A stretch of DNA of 31,867 nucleotides, from the NCBI GenBank assembly GCA_031404155.1, contig JANNGZ010000040.1, positions 1 through 31,867 on the forward strand. The letters run 5' to 3'. The notes beneath the pieces were generated by a model, which was not told the origin of the DNA, did no database searches, and worked only from the letters and a program-made list of their open reading frames with translations. A program made the translations under genes and the position numbers. Every line of letters begins with the position of its first letter. The stretch's first letter is position 1. Below are positions 31,429 through 31,867 of the stretch, piece by piece. This DNA comes from JANNGZ01 sp031404155. GTDB lineage: Bacteria; Pseudomonadota; Gammaproteobacteria; Burkholderiales; Burkholderiaceae_C.

Positions 31429-31857
31429 ATGAGCAACGCCGACGATCTGAAGAGCAGCGGCTTGAAGGCGACGCTTCCGCGCATCAAGGTGCTGGAGGTG
31501 TTCCAGAACACCACGCAGCGCCACATGTCGGCCGAGGACGTCTACAAGGCGCTGATCGGCGAGGGCGCGGACGTCGGCCTGGCCACGGTCTACCGCGTGC
31601 TGATGCAGTTCGAGCAGGCGGGGCTGCTCTCGCGCAGCCACTTCGAATCGGGCAAGTCGGTGTTCGAACTCAACCAGGGCCAGCATCACGACCACCTGCT
31701 GTGTCTGACCTGCGGCCGCGTCGAGGAGTTCTACGACGCCGAGATCGAAAAGCGCCAGCAGGCAATAGCCGAGACCCGTGGCTTTGCGCTGCAGGAGCAT
31801 GCGCTGTCGCTGTACGCCAATTGCACCAAGGCCGACTGCGCGCACCGCCCGAAATGA
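31429..31857 (+). CDS. fur: Ferric uptake regulator
   Basis: The protein has 142 residues, full length. The winged-helix DNA-binding domain (about 1-83) has SGLKATLPRIKVLEVF and GLATVYRVLMQFEQAGL. The metal-sensing/dimer domain has HHDHLLCLTCG with Cys92 and Cys95 (structural zinc) and His86/His87/His89, plus a second Cys pair (Cys132, Cys137) near the C-terminus. It represses iron uptake genes when iron-loaded. ATG 31429 gives the usual MSNADDLKSSGLK start. Divergent bamE shares the 70-bp control region, so regulation of the two could interact; no clear Fur box is visible there. Confidence 0.96.
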   Translation: MSNADDLKSSGLKATLPRIKVLEVFQNTTQRHMSAEDVYKALIGEGADVGLATVYRVLMQFEQAGLLSRSHFESGKSVFELNQGQHHDHLLCLTCGRVEEFYDAEIEKRQQAIAETRGFALQEHALSLYANCTKADCAHRPK

Positions 31858-31867
31858 ACTGAGGGCC

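Overview
The window reads as chromosomal DNA from a high-GC betaproteobacterium of the order Burkholderiales, probably near the Leptothrix/Rubrivivax/Comamonadaceae group. The support is a strong G/C third-position bias, a DUF4148 secreted protein, the metX-metW pair, the leuS-lptE-holA order, divergent bamE/fur, and GC-rich palindromic repeats of a kind I associate with this order. Assignment below order is inference. I see no rRNA, tRNA, CRISPR array, prophage or complete insertion sequence.

Layout, left to right. 1-1.8 kb: the probable first codons of lptD (minus), a divergent amgK-type sugar kinase with a Gly-rich insert, and a DUF4148 exported protein with a strong terminator. 2-8.2 kb: an M20 metallopeptidase carrying a palindromic repeat inside its reading frame, a two-domain DUF4399 periplasmic protein, an SDR oxidoreductase, a GHSMGG lipase-like hydrolase, a dienoyl-CoA-isomerase-type crotonase, and a secreted-protein gene broken by two frameshifts. 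8.2-12.4 kb, minus strand: metX-metW followed by otnK-otnC (3-oxo-tetronate kinase and decarboxylase). metX is preceded by what I read as a SAM-II riboswitch plus a terminator-like hairpin that ends at the start codon. 12.4-17.8 kb: a fluoroacetate-dehalogenase-type hydrolase, a membrane-anchored glutamate-synthase-like FMN protein, a glutathione S-transferase, and a cytosine-deaminase/uracil-phosphoribosyltransferase salvage pair. 17.9-23.3 kb, plus strand: an orphan FixJ-type regulator, exonuclease I, then thiL-pgpA-pncC-ghrA, tightly packed. 23.3-31.9 kb, mostly minus: bamE-dapB-exbB-exbD-(broken C13 peptidase)-leuS-lptE-holA, a compact envelope/housekeeping operon. It is followed by a small HNH endonuclease whose tail is encoded by two structured repeats. 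fur diverges from bamE at the right edge.

The most interesting material lies between the genes. (i) A SAM-II-like pseudoknot sits in front of metX. (ii) A repeat family, here R1, occurs in three copies with different stem sequences that keep pairing; two interleaved complementary pairs suggest a pseudoknot, and one copy is translated inside the M20 peptidase. (iii) A second family, here E, has two inverted copies with conserved single-stranded cores and independently paired stems, next to and overlapping the HNH gene. Reading was by eye; no alignments or searches were run.
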